Source: Ditylenchus dipsaci
Lineage: Eukaryota; Nematoda; Chromadorea; Rhabditida; Anguinidae
Direction of reading: 5' to 3'
Length of the DNA: 64,000 bases
Assembly: GCA_004194705.1 (NCBI GenBank)
Contig: SADC01000090.1
Location: 124,001-188,000 of the forward strand
Part shown: positions 21,606-33,800 of the stretch, in pieces
Layout: each line of letters begins with the position of its first letter
Numbering within the stretch: the first letter of the stretch is position 1
Program-made: the position numbers and the translations under genes
Notes under the pieces: model-generated
The model's input: only the letters and a program-made list of their open reading frames with translations
Database searches by the model: none
What the model was told of the DNA's origin: nothing

Positions 21606-23161
21606 GGGCAGCGACATATTGCGCCATATCAAATTGCGCCACATTCAAATTGCGCCGCCGCAAATTGCGCCAATGTAAATTGCGCCACATTCAAATTGCG
21701 CCGTATTCAAATTGCGCCACCGCAAATCGCGCCACATTCAAATTGCGCCACCGCAGATTGCGCCGCATTCAAATTGCGCCACCGCAGATTGCGCCGCATT
21801 CAAATTGCGCCACCGCAAATTGCGACGCATTTAAATTGCGCCATTGTGTGGTGTTATGAAACATCTCCATTAAACCTTTTAAAATTCTCGTCTTAACCTG
21901 TTTTCATGTGCTCTAACGATCAGTTTAGCAAATGGTCAGAGTATTTCATACTGAAAGAGGCAATGTTCTTGGCTTCTGCAATGGCTATTCAATGAGGTTC
22001 CGTGAAGTGCGGAAACGTGATGGCAAATGGATTCGGATTCTCCGTTTCAACGCAGTTTAATCGGTACTTCAGTCATGACAATCCGTCGCTTGCAGATGTA
22101 ATCTTGAAGCTTCAGACAGATGAGGAGAAGGTGCGACAGAAGATTGAACTGTAATTTCTCTATTACTTTTTTCTTGAGCGTGCATATAAATCATAATGTT
22201 TAGTCGTCTCCACAATCCGTTGGCGCGCGCGACAGGTGGAATGAGGTCGAAAAAAGCAATCTATTCCGCCTATCAAATTAAGCAGCTGGTTACCAACTAC
22301 GTCGATGGCGGTGGGCAACTTCGGATGGAATTCCTTGTCTCAATTGGCGCCCATCTAGAAAAGTACCAAAGCAATTGAATCACAAAGTTTATGTTACACT
22401 GTTGTGCGTTTTTTGGTTTATTGTTATGCATTTCTCGAATCGAAATAAACTAGTGATTGTTGTGAAAAGATTTTTTTGGAGGAACGAGAATTAATTGGTT
22501 TTTTTTAAGTCAGAAACCTCTGCCGTAAATAAGGGCCAGTGATCTACAAACTCGATTTTACCAATACTCAAAAATACCCTAGAAAACCGTATTTTACCAC
22601 TATCAAACCATTTTCAGCATGCCCGAATTAGTCTAGAGAACTAGTTTTCAAACCCGAAAAAGTAAAAAAATTGCTCCAAGTGGACGACTACTTGGTTTAG
22701 ATGGTTCAGACTGAAAAATTTTAATTCTCGCGAAATACGTTAGATAGAAAGTGAGTGTCAAAAAAGTCATTCGGTATACTGAAAGTTAGAATGAAAGTAA
22801 GACTGAGAAGCAATTTCTCCACGTTGGTACGTACTGAAAGGAGAGTGAGAGTGAAAGGAAATATTTTTTGAATGAAAGGAAACGTGGCTTTACTGGCGCA
22901 ATCTGCGGCGGCGCAATTTGAATGCGGCGCAATTTGCGGTGGCGCAATTTGAATGCGGCGCAATCTGATTTTGGCGCAATCTGCGGTGGCGCAATTTGAA
23001 TTCGGCGCAATTTGATATGGCGCAATTTGATTTAGGCGCAATCTGCGGTGGCGCAATTTGCGGCGGCGCAATTTGAATGCGGCGCAATTTGCGGCGGCGC
23101 AATTTGAATGTGGCGCAATTTGATATGGCGCAATTTGATATGGCGCAATATGTCGCTGCCC
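21606..23161. mobile_element. MULE deletion derivative with ATTGCGCC sub-repeat TIRs
   Basis: Left arm 21606-21845 and right arm about 22893-23161 are inverted arrays of AAATTGCGCCACATTC and CCGCAAATTGCGCC words; the ends are GGGCAGCGACATATTG and its exact inverse. Inside is the last part of a MULE transposase (22020-22375). It lies only 17 bp from the RPL3 element. Flanking A-rich bases (GGAAAAAAT, GAAAAATGA) could be a weak duplication. Confidence 0.87.
22020..22375 (+). pseudogene. C-terminal remnant of MULE transposase
   Basis: Two segments: TQFNRYFSHDNPSLADVI followed by LKLQTDEEKVRQKIE, and after a short intron-like gap AYQIKQLVTNYVDGG. The first matches the region of FLYWCH-MULE transposases (NR.NRYF...PSLW.FI..L) downstream of the DDE core; the second matches the terminal RI.NLV.NY motif. 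The catalytic domain is missing. Confidence 0.65.
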
Positions 23162-23794
23162 GAAAAATGACCTACACCCAAACGACCATTCCGAACATGA
23201 TCCATCATGAAAAGCTGTCTAAAAATGCAGGATTGTCACATGGACTTCTAGATGTGAAATTTTCTGCTTTTGCATTTTTAGACAGCTTTTCTTGACGGAT
23301 TGTTGTTCAGCATGGTCGATTTGCTTGAAAAAACTGCTCTTAAAGTTCAAAAGATAGTGTCAAATTTCAAATTTAAAAATATGGAAAATTTTAATTTGAA
23401 TTTTTTTGTATTGAGTGGAATTTCAAATTCACAGTGAGTTCCGGCTCTAGGTGAATTGAACCTCTACAAATTGAACCCGGTAAATTGACCATCCGGTAAA
23501 TTGAACCTCTAAATTTGTATTGAGAGGATTGTTATCAAAACCAATTATATTTCCGGTGTCGGTAAATCCCGTTAGGAAGAGTAACCATCTCGGTGATGGG
23601 TAAGCCACACGAAAGGGTAGGAAAACCACAAGGATATCAGGTCGCCCCATAATACGGGGTTGAACTAAGATGTGATAGTAACTAGCTTGCGCCACCCAGA
23701 TCTCATCTAGATGGTGTTACTCAGTTAGTTTACCCAGAATACGCAGATATTCAGTTAGCGGTATGCAACTGAGGGTATATATAACCACTTGGAG

Positions 23795-24100
23795 CAAAAT
23801 TTTTTTCACTTTTTGGGCCTTAAAATCTGTTTTATGGACTAATTCGGACATGCTGAAAATGGTTTGATAGTGTTAAAATGCCGTTTTGTAGGGTATTTCT
23901 TGAGCTTTGATAAAAACCAGTTTTGGTAACATCAATTATTGTCCAATACTCAAAAAATACTCGACGAAACGGCATTTCATCACTATCAAACCATCTTCAG
24001 CATGCCTGAATTAGTCCAGAAAATAGGTTTTGGAACATGGAAAACGTTAAATAAATTTTGCTCCAAGTGGACGACCACTTGGTTTTGTTGGTGCATGGAT
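23795..24100. mobile_element. Foldback element of the CCAAGTGG/CCACTTGG family
   Basis: Two inverted arms of about 140 bp carry ACTATCAAACCATCTTCAGC and GAATTAGTCCAGAAAA. The right arm ends in the short palindrome CCAAGTGGACGACCACTTGG. Sister copies: 22555-22710 (one arm), 25345-25600, 59395-59650, 59786-60115. Confidence 0.75.
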
Positions 24101-24604
24101 TATCCAGTAGAACTGAAGTTGGACCATAATACTGATATCCTGTTATTGAGATATCCTGTTACTTATAGGGTACACCCCGTTTGTGTCTAAACCATTTGTG
24201 TCTAATTTTTTAGATAACCTAATTTATTTTTATTAACTTTTTTCATCATTAAACCACAGTCAACCCCTAACATAGTGACACTTTGTGACACCTTTAATAT
24301 AGTGACACCTTATTGTCGGCTAACACACAGGTGTTGGTACTCAGATAATGATCCTCAGGCAGCTATTCCCGAATGGTCCCACTTTGGTGCTGGTACTCAT
24401 GTAATGGTATTCTGGGGCGTTAAGCGAATCAATCCACATCCCGTATTGGTCCATACACGAACTGATCCATACTTTTAAAATTCGGGCATTGAGAATTTTT
24501 TTGTCTGAACCAACCTAACCAGGCGGTCGTCCACTTGGAGCAACTTTCTTTTTTTTTAATTTTTGGGTATTAAAACCTGTTTTCTGGACTAACTAGGGCA
24601 TGCT

Positions 24605-25355
24605 GAGAATGGGGCACTTGTGCACTTGGGGGGGGGGACCTTTTTCGGTTAACTGTAAATATGGTTTAAAGGTCTCCTAAGTAATTTTTATACGCCAAAA
24701 ACGATAAAAAAGTGGTTTCCTAACAATTTCCGCACTAAAAAGTGAAGTTCTCAAAAAAAAAGTTGGCTACCACAGATTGACCAACTGCCTTGGTCCCCCA
24801 AGTTAATTAAACCAAAAACGGTACCTATACATCTTAAAAAAAACCAAAAAGATGGAATTTGAACATAGTTTTGTTAACTGGGGCCTACCGCATAAAGAAA
24901 CTCTGGTATGCATACATTTTTTATGCATCCACAGTCACTTTCGAGTGATTGGTGTCTAAGGTATGTGGGTGTGCGCATCTCAACCCCAAGCAACCAAGCC
25001 CCTGTGCCCCCGAAGGGGGCGCAGGGGCTTGGTTGGTTAGAGATACGCGCACTCACTTACCTTAGACACGATTCCGAGAGAGACTCTTGATCATACATGC
25101 ATTAAAGACTCTTTTTGCCCAGCTCCAGTGACCAAAACGTGGTAGGATACCTTAATATACGATATTTTACCTTGGGGGACCAAAGCAGTTGGTCAGTCTT
25201 TGGTAGCCAACTTTTTTCGAGAACTTCACTTTTTATTCCGAAATAGTTCGGAAACAACTTTTTTTATCGTTTCTGGCGTATAAAAATTACTTAGGAGACG
25301 TTTAAACCATATTTACAGTTAACCAAAAAAGGCCCCCCCCAAGTGCACAAGTACC
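24605..25355. mobile_element. 750-bp palindrome with splice-site-like core
   Basis: Outer arms (GTGCACTTGGGGGG, TATGGTTTAAAGGTCTCC, AAAAGTTGGCTACC) are inverted at 25165-25355. The core is a hairpin whose stem reads GTCTAAGGTATGTGGGTGTG on one side and TTACCTTAGACACG on the other, with a GC-rich loop (CCCCCGAAGGGGGC). Confidence 0.8.
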
Positions 25356-25954
25356 AAGAATGGTTTGATAGTGGTAAAATGGCGTTTCGTCGGGTATTTT
25401 TTTGGTTTTAGGAGATAATTGATTTTACAAAAACTCAATTATACCGAAACTCAAAAAATACCCTACAAAACGGCATTCTAACAATATCAAACCAAATTCA
25501 GCATGTCCAAATTAGTCCAGAAAATAAAGTTTGGAAGTTGAAAAACGAAAAAAATTTTTGATCCAAGTGGACGACCACTTGGCTTAGTTGGTTCTGACTT
25601 GAATATATAAATTCCCACAAAATTTTTGTTTGGAGTAGTTTTGGATGGTTTCGGTTGTTTTTTTTTGTTGGTTTTAAGTGTGTGGGTACTTTTAGTTGGG
25701 TTTGGAGGTTTTGGGTGTCTTGAGGTGGTTTTGAGTGGTTTAGGGTGGTTCAGACACATTCTAAAATTTTTCGAAAAACAACAAGGGGGACCAAAGCAAC
25801 TTTTGAATAAAAAAAATTGATGAAACGTCTATTTACCGTAATTCACATTGCGAGGGTGAGGGGTAGGAGTGCACAATACAAATGAATTAGGTTATGTAAA
25901 AAATTAGACACAAACGGCCTTAGACACAAACGGCTTAGACACAGGCTTGAGTTC

Positions 25955-26805
25955 AGAATCCCCCCACGGGCAGTGATCAGGTGGAGGAGATAACTTCATA
26001 TTCATGTTTCTCGACCCCGATTTCATGAGAAAGCCGGCTGTTTTTTTGGTTCTGAGAAAAAAAAAATTTCGAACCACAGGGGGGGGGGGGGGTATGATGG
26101 TTTTTTAGTCAAAATAAGAAAAATTTGAATTGGCGCCTTTTGAATTTTAAAGGGATTGAGGGCTGTATTGGGAGGGGAAGGGAATAAAAGGGGCACTTTT
26201 ATGGCAGAACGTCAGAAATTTAAATATCTGTATTCTTCGACTGCCTCACCATGTTTTTCAACTGGGCCGAGGCAAAAAGATACTCTATATGCATTTTATG
26301 GTCAAGAGTACTTCTCGGAATCATGTCTAAGGTATGTGGGTGTGCGCATCTCAACTCCAAGCCCCCAAGCCCCGAAGAAAACGCAGGGGGCTTGAGAGTT
26401 AGACATGCGCGCACACACTTACCTTAGACATGATTCCGAGAAGTACTCTTGATCATAAAATGCATATAGAGGCTCTTTTTGCCACGGCCCAGTTGAAAAA
26501 CATGGTGAGGCAGTCGAAGAATACAGATATTTAAATTTCTGACATTCTGCCATAAAAGTGCCCCCTTTTATTCCCTTCCCCTCCCAATACAGCCCTCAAT
26601 CCCTTTAAAATTCAAAAGGCGCCAATTCAAATTTTTCTAATTTTGACTAAAAAACCATGATACCCCCCCCTGTGGTTCGAAAATTTTTTTTTTTCTCAGA
26701 ACCAAAAAAACAGCCGGCTTTCTCATGAAATCGGGGTCGAGAAACATGAATATGAAGTTATCTCCTCCACCTGATCACTGCCCGTGGGGGGGGGATTCGA
26801 AACTG
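25955..26805. mobile_element. 850-bp near-perfect palindrome, same core family
   Basis: Arms of about 400 bp share GATCAGGTGGAGGAGATAAC, AGAAAGCCGGCTGTTTTTTT and GAATAAAAGGGGGCACTTTT. The centre (26325-26440) repeats the CTAAGGTATGTGGGTG hairpin. Partial copies are at 43250-43600, 46355-46440 and 48280-48880. Confidence 0.85.
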
Positions 26806-27479
26806 CAACCTAGACACAAACGGTTTAGACACAAACGTCCGTGTCCCTTACTGATATCCTGTTATTGAGGATATTTTTGTCTATATTTGGAAAAGCGCCA
26901 TTTCCGTCTGTCGGAGGCGGATGATTTTTTGAACTTAAACATCTAATATTATTTTTATTTATTTTACTTAGGAGACGTTTAAAACTATATTTACAGATAA
27001 CCAAAAAAGCCCCCCCCCCCCAGTGCACAAGTACCCACGATTTTATATCAGATAGCATGCTATGTTTTTGATTCAATTTTTTTTAACTTTTCAGGCCATC
27101 CACGCGGATATGGACCTTACCAGGAGGTACATACCTTGAATTTTGGGGTCCGGGTGGGTGAAATCGCAGTTTCGGTCCTATCAAACAGGATTTACCACAC
27201 AATTTTACGAAATAATTATTGGTTTCTTGATTTGATCAATTTTTATTTTTTTCGGGCCATCCAGGTGTATATCCACCTGACCAGGAGGTAGCCACTCTAA
27301 GTGATATATGACTTAAGTGAATCAAATCGGAATTTTGGTCTTAGCAAAAAAAAATTACCCACACGATTTTACATATGATAGCATTTTTTGTTTCTTGATT
27401 TTTCTAACTTTTATTTTTCAGGCCTGTGGGCCTCATTTGGTTAACTGATTTCCGGTCAACTAATTTTTTTGCTAAAAAA

Positions 27480-27565
27480 ATGGCGAGTTAACTGTTTGGC
27501 GAGTTTCATTTTGGCGAAACGATCGTTTGGCGAATTAATCTATTGGCGAAATGAATTTTGGCGAA
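27480..27565. repeat. Iterated TTTGGCGAA-word array
   Basis: Six copies of words such as TTTGGCGAGTT and ATTTTGGCGAAACGATC. It resembles the 1.7-1.9 kb array and ends in AGGATAACCCC. No inverted partner was seen. Confidence 0.7.
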
Positions 27566-27896
27566 GGATAACCCCACCCCGAAATTGTTTACAAAAGCAA
27601 CAGTAGCACCAATAATTGGTGACCACTTAACTTGGTGTGCAGATATTCATTTCTCAATAAATCGTCAAGTATGGCTTCATTTCAAATTTTTAGTTCACAT
27701 AAATTGAACCACCTCCAATTTATTCAAATTTCAAGTGAAACAAAATTTTTAATTAGAACAAAAGAATGGCTTCCATGTCTCTGTTTACCTCCCGATTCTG
27801 TGTGAACTGGAACGGCTTCTTCTAAAGCATTTGATGAACTGTCTCAAACATAAAAAAGTGAAAAAAATTGTCGTTGTTTTTTTATAAAACATCAAG

Positions 27897-30800
27897 ATGC
27901 TTTTTTCTTTGCTATTTTTATGCCTATTGAACCTTAGTGCAGGCCAGTTAGCAGTAACCAATCCAGCCAATCCGCAAGTCCAATTGCCGACCACCCCATT
28001 TCCAGTCTCAACCCCAAATTCAGGGCTGGCTGTATCTCCAGCTAGTGTAATTATGGCAGGTACTACCTCTTTTCCAGTGGTTGCCACCACAAATCCTCAG
28101 GCCACAGCGCCTGCTTCTAATGGTCTGGGAGGGGTGGTCTGATGAGCAGTGTGAGCACTAACCCTCCTTCTACACTTATCACCACCCCAGCTCCCCGCAT
28201 AAACTTGACAACCCTGATGGTATGGTGCAATTGCGGGTGGGTCTGTTGTTCTGTAATGGTTCCACAAGGCTCAGAGGATTGATGGGGTTTGGCCAGTCGG
28301 CACCCGCCATCTTGATAGCTCTTCAAAGAATCAAAAGTGAACACCTGATTGACAACATCAACATGACGTGGGTGACACTACTGGGTGCTCCAAAATGCTG
28401 GTTGCATCCATAGGAAAAAATTCATATCGCAGGACTGCTTTAGGCCCAAATTTCAACTGCGACTGAAAATAATCTGATTTTTATCTCTAATTCTTTTGTA
28501 CTACTTTTTTAAAAAGAGCACCAGCTAATCCAAAACAGGCATATAACTTACTTCAAAAATCTAAAAATGCAACATTCAGTTTTTTCTGGTACATGGACAA
28601 CTGCAATGAGCCGGCAGCCGCAGGTTATACAACTAAACTGATAGAAGTTGATGCAGTGGACGCTATAATTGGACCTGCTTGTTCAACTTGTTTGTCTGCT
28701 TTTACTTCAAAATAAAGACTAAATTGTCACATATAGTCAAACCTCGATAAGATGAAATTTTTAATAAACGACCCAGGATATCAGCAAGTAGAGGTGTGCA
28801 CGGGATCGGGATCCCTCCCTAACGGGATCCCGATTCCGAAGATTTTGGTGCTGAATCCCGATCCTGAATCCCTCCTGATCGATTTTGAAAATCCCAATCC
28901 CGAAAATTGCCAAATCCCGATGAGCATTTTCAGAAGCATTTTTGGCCAGAAATATTTTCATTTTTGCATGATTTTGCAGTTTTTTAAATTTATTTTTTTC
29001 TTTTTTGGACATATTTTGAATCTGACAGGTCCTGCCGATTATTCCATCAGGTTTAATTATTTTTTTGCTCTGTATGACAGCAATTTATGCGAAAAGGAAG
29101 TCTCAAAAAATTCCACCGATTTTAGACGTTTATAACTTTTTTCGTGAAGTGAATTCGATACTTTATAAACAAAGCTTGCGGTGATAATTTTCTAGCAAAA
29201 TTTTCTGTAAGTATTCTCCTATAAAATAAACACTATTTTTGCTTCATACTCCTCTAGTAGTTTAGGTCTTGGTTTGTAGATAGCCTCTTGAAAGGATAGG
29301 TTTAAGCCTCAGCGGAAATACTCGTATTTTTGATTTCACGCTGACATAAAGACCGAAAATACCATAAAATTAAAGTTAAAATTAAGAAATTGCCCGAAAG
29401 TGCAAAATTTTACGTCGACAAAATTATACACAAGCGCAGCCTAGTTAAAAATGCATTTTTGTATAACTAAAAGAATTATTGCAGCAGCCATAACAGCAGG
29501 CATAGTCAGCACCTTTTACAATACTCCTATATTCGTGTGGGGAGCAGCTACAGCTGCAGATCTGTCAGACCCGGTGCGATTCCCCACCTTGTCCAATGTG
29601 AACACCAACACCTATATGTAAGTCTGCATATCAAAATTTTCAAAAATTGGCTTTTCGACGCTCTGATTTCTTTTTCAAGAAAATCGTTATTTTTGAAGCA
29701 AATCATCGAATAGCAGGTTTTTACTCACAAAAAACGGGCAAAACTTTTTTCTGTTTCCAAAATAATGTTTTCTGTCGCAAATAAACTACGTTTCGATTTG
29801 CATACTTATATTTTAGTTCATATCTCTCTATAGGGTACATGACATTTCTTTCCCGGACAGTTCTGTCCCATTTTGAAATTTTCTTATAATTTGCACATTA
29901 TCCGAAATTTAATTTTGAGAGCTGCAACATCTAAGGAATTATGAACCCAAAATGTTTCATTGCGTGTGCAACAACGTTGTAATAACAAACCAGGAAAGCG
30001 CCAGCCGCATTCGCGTCATGTCTACACACCGAAGTCTCGTCCGAAAATCATTGAACATTCGTACCAGGGATGCGTCGGAATTCCGAAATCCGATACTTTT
30101 TGAGTTCCGAATTCCGAAAATATAGGTCAAGTTCCGAAATCCATATTCCGATTCCGAATTCCGTTCCGATTTTTTTTCTGATTCCGACGTGGCCTTGATT
30201 CGTACCAATTTTTCAACTTGGTTTCGAACATAACTATACGTACAATTAAATTCTAAACCTAAAAACTTAAATTCTAAACCTAAAAACCTAGTTGAAAAAT
30301 CCGTACAGAAGTTCAATGATTAGGCGAAATTGACTGATTCTTCAGTTAAATTCTTTATTTGAAAATAATACAGCAATGGCTCTATTCACCTTTATGGGGC
30401 ATCATTTTTAGCTTGGTCGCCCTGTTGTTTTTTTATTAAAAACATGCGTTTTATTTAAAAAATGCGTAACACTGTGCTTATGGTGATCATGGTGATCATA
30501 GTTAACATGACCACCTTCAAAACAACAGGGTGACCAAGGCATTTTTGAAGAAAAACACAACAAGGGACCAAGCTAACAATGATGTCCCGTAAAGGTGAAT
30601 AGGGTCAGCGTTTCAATACACCGATTACGAAAATATATTTTGAGTTGTATTTTAAAAGTATGGATGCTGCAGCATAGTAGTAATTGCGTTAGCTCTACCT
30701 GATTAAATAATATCTTCAAATATTGTTGTAAGACCCTTTATAAAACCTTAAAAACCAAAAGATTCAAGGGATGGTTTTGGTCTAGTACAAGACGGTCTCA

Positions 30801-33800
30801 GACGGGCTGGCCGTCGGCCGTCCCGTGCGAGTATGCCGTTGCCGGCCGTCCGCCGTCCTGGACGTTTTTCACCGGCCACAAAGACGGCCGGCCGTCTGAC
30901 CGTCCGGTTTTTCAGCGCCGTCTGGACGGGACGGTGCCGGCCGGACGGGCGGTCACTATGGCAGTGAATAGTGCGACCGCGCAACTTATGTTCATGGTAT
31001 TTAACGCTTTTCTACGCGCTACATAACGTATGCTTGAAGTACGGTCGACGTCCACGTCCTATCGAAGTGATTGCTTTTGTATCTAGGCGCCTGTAAGGCG
31101 CTTATTAACCTTGTTTTATATAACACAGAATTGCCGCGCCGTTCATATATGTTTCTATCTGGAGCCCTCCAGTGCCCAAAATAGTTTGGTCTGAAAATGA
31201 CCAAAAATCAGCAAGTTTGGGTTGCCGACTTCAGGTCTCCATACCCTCGGGTTACGATCCTTTTTTATTTTCATCATGTATACTTATCAGTGTTTCCAAA
31301 TGCGAAAGAATTTTTCGCATTTTCGCATCTGCGAAGATGCGAAAAATTCTTCGCATTTTTGCATCTTGTTTGTAACTCATTTTTCTCAGACTTTTTCAAA
31401 ACGTAACTGAGGATATTTGTGACCGAAATGTAGCTGAAAGAAATAGCATTACAACGGTTACAAATATCCATAGTTATGTTTGAAAAAGTCTGAGAATAAT
31501 GAGTTACAAACAAGATGCGAGGATGCGAATAATTCATCGCAGATGCGAAAATGCGAAAAATCTTTCGCATTTCGAAAAACTAATATTCATATTGCTGCAA
31601 ATATTGTAAGCTAAGTCACGACCCCTTAAAAACTGCACTTTAGTGCATTAGCCAAATTTGGCGCCAAAGCCAAAATTTTGAAAAATCGCTGTTTTTAGTA
31701 TATTTTATACAGCACTTCTGGTTTTGCGATTTTCTTTAAACTTTTTGTAAGTTTATTATCAAAAAACTCACGACATTCAACGCTTTCGAATAAGCTATCA
31801 CTTGCCCGATAAAGCTTTTTGTTGAAAAAATTGTGTTGCTGTTAACGAGAAAAAGAAAAAAGTATGCGAAAAAAAACTTCGTAATCAATTAAAACGTAAA
31901 AGGTATTTTCAAAAGTATTTTTGGCGTTTTGTTTATTTTCAACTGCACTAGGATGCAGTTTTCGAGGGGCCGTGACGTATCGCCGAAACCCTTTTTCTTG
32001 CTGCCAAAGAGTTTTTTCTTATTCAAAAAATTTGAGACGCAACCGACTCGCCAACGCCAAAACTCGCCAACGCCAAAACTCGCCAACGTCAAATCTCGCC
32101 AACGGCCGAATTCGCCAACAGCGAAACTCGCCAACCAAAAACTCGCCAAAGGCAAAGCTCGCCAACGAAAAACTCGCCAACGCTAAACTCATCGACGCAT
32201 CACAACCACCCAACGAGCCCAAAAATTACTTTTCAGGACTGCTCAAAAACCATTTTCATGTAATAATTTTGCCATGCAACGACCAGAAAAGTGATTTCAA
32301 AAAGGGGACAAAGGCTGAATTGGGAAGGAAAGGGACAAAACAGGTCCACTTATTTAAGAGCCAATAAGAACCGAAGAGTATTAATTCTCCAAGCGTTAAA
32401 GCACTTACAAACCCAGCAACTTGTGGTGCAGACGAAAGTATAGATACTTAATGCTGTTTATCTTGGGGCTTTCTCCCTTGCGTCATGCACTATTCGGGTG
32501 ATTGGCTCAAATTTTTGGATTACGAGCTTCTGGCTCGGTCTTGAAAGTAGAGGTGAGTTGCACTTCGGTAAGGAGTGAGGGTTCAAATCTTCCTTGAGTA
32601 TGATCTGTTTATTTTACAGTGCGTTTCATAATGATACGACACCCCCATTTTTTTGCCGAAAACATTATTTTTTTGTTCAATTTGTTTATATTTTTTCAAC
32701 TAGCATGTGGAAAACCGCAGAAAATTGAATTCCACTCCAAAAACGGTGTTTATCTCGAAAAGAAAAAAATATTTTGCCGAAATGGCGAAAAATCAGCGTT
32801 TCATAATGATACGACATTTTCGTAAAAACACGTTTGTTGGCCCTATAGCATAACCATTCGCATCAAAAACAGATTTACAATGTAAGCCCTGAATCTCAGC
32901 TACAATTTGGTAGGTCAATCTTTTATTTTTCATCATTCCGGAAAAAGTTATGACCATCAACAAAAAAAGTGTCGATTTCTAGTCAAAATCAAAGTAAATC
33001 TAAAGAAAATGGTTGTTTGGTCACATAAATACTGACTTTTCTTAAAAGTTTCAATGTCAAAATGTACCAGTTGATGCACTTTTTGAAAGCTAAATAATTT
33101 CTCCACAAAATGACAGGTCAGCCATTTTTAAAAGATTGCACAGAGCTGAGAAACGGACGGTTGAAGTTGAAAGAAGTGAAAATGTCCCAAAATAAGGCAA
33201 ATATAGAGGTTTTTTACTTTTTCTAACTGCAACCGTCCGTTTCTCAGCTCAGTATTCGCTACTAGGGTCGAAAAAGCGTTTTGGCGACAAATTTTTTTGC
33301 CGACAGAAAAAAGTTTTGCCCTTTCCTTCTTGCAGTTCAATTTGTTGGAGCGAGGCCGAGTTATAGATCAGAGAAACATGCAAAATACAAATAAGACTAA
33401 AAAATTTCGAAAAAAGCTGGTGGTCATAGCGACCACATCTTCGCTGGTTAATTTTTTTGGATCAATGTTTTTTCTGCCCGCTGTTGCCTTTTTTCGGCCC
33501 AATTTTTCGAAACTGAATAGAAACTACCGAAATTTTTTATAATTTTCGTATTCTGAGTCGCCCCAGTATACAAAATTTCCTCAGGAATAAGAATTTAAAA
33601 ACTCTTAGCAGTCTGATTTCAGCCAATTTTCTAAATTTCGACAAACAAATCTCCTGGGTGCAATAAATAGTCATATCTTAGCAGCCAAGCATCTTTTCGG
33701 AAATCTGTTAATGGGTTCGGATTCCTGAGAAATTTTGTTTACTGGGATATCTCAGAATAAAAAAAAATTGACGCTACTCGGTAATACCTAAGTAATACAT

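Larger units (their letters stand above)
23162..27896. repeat. Repeat-only interval before the guanylate cyclase gene
   Basis: No exon recognised. It contains an arm of the TTCAGCATGGTCGATTTGC foldback family (23300-23440), iterated TAAATTGAACC words (23449-23515), copies of the CCAAGTGG foldback family, two large palindromes, repeated TTAGACACAAACGG phrases (25920, 26815) and a TTTGGCGA array at 27480-27565. Confidence 0.7.

Noticed and set aside
21584..23102. Long open frames rich in IAPPQIAP, NCATAD and RRRKLRR on both strands
   Set aside because: They are translations of the ATTGCGCC sub-repeat TIRs; frames stay open only because the repeat lacks stops.
27897..28413. Calling the cyclase a pseudogene because of the 5' frame breaks
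   Set aside because: All later domains are intact over 20 exons with catalytic motifs kept; the breaks are few and of the kind seen as sequencing errors here, although the ATGGT duplication is not a homopolymer and remains unexplained.
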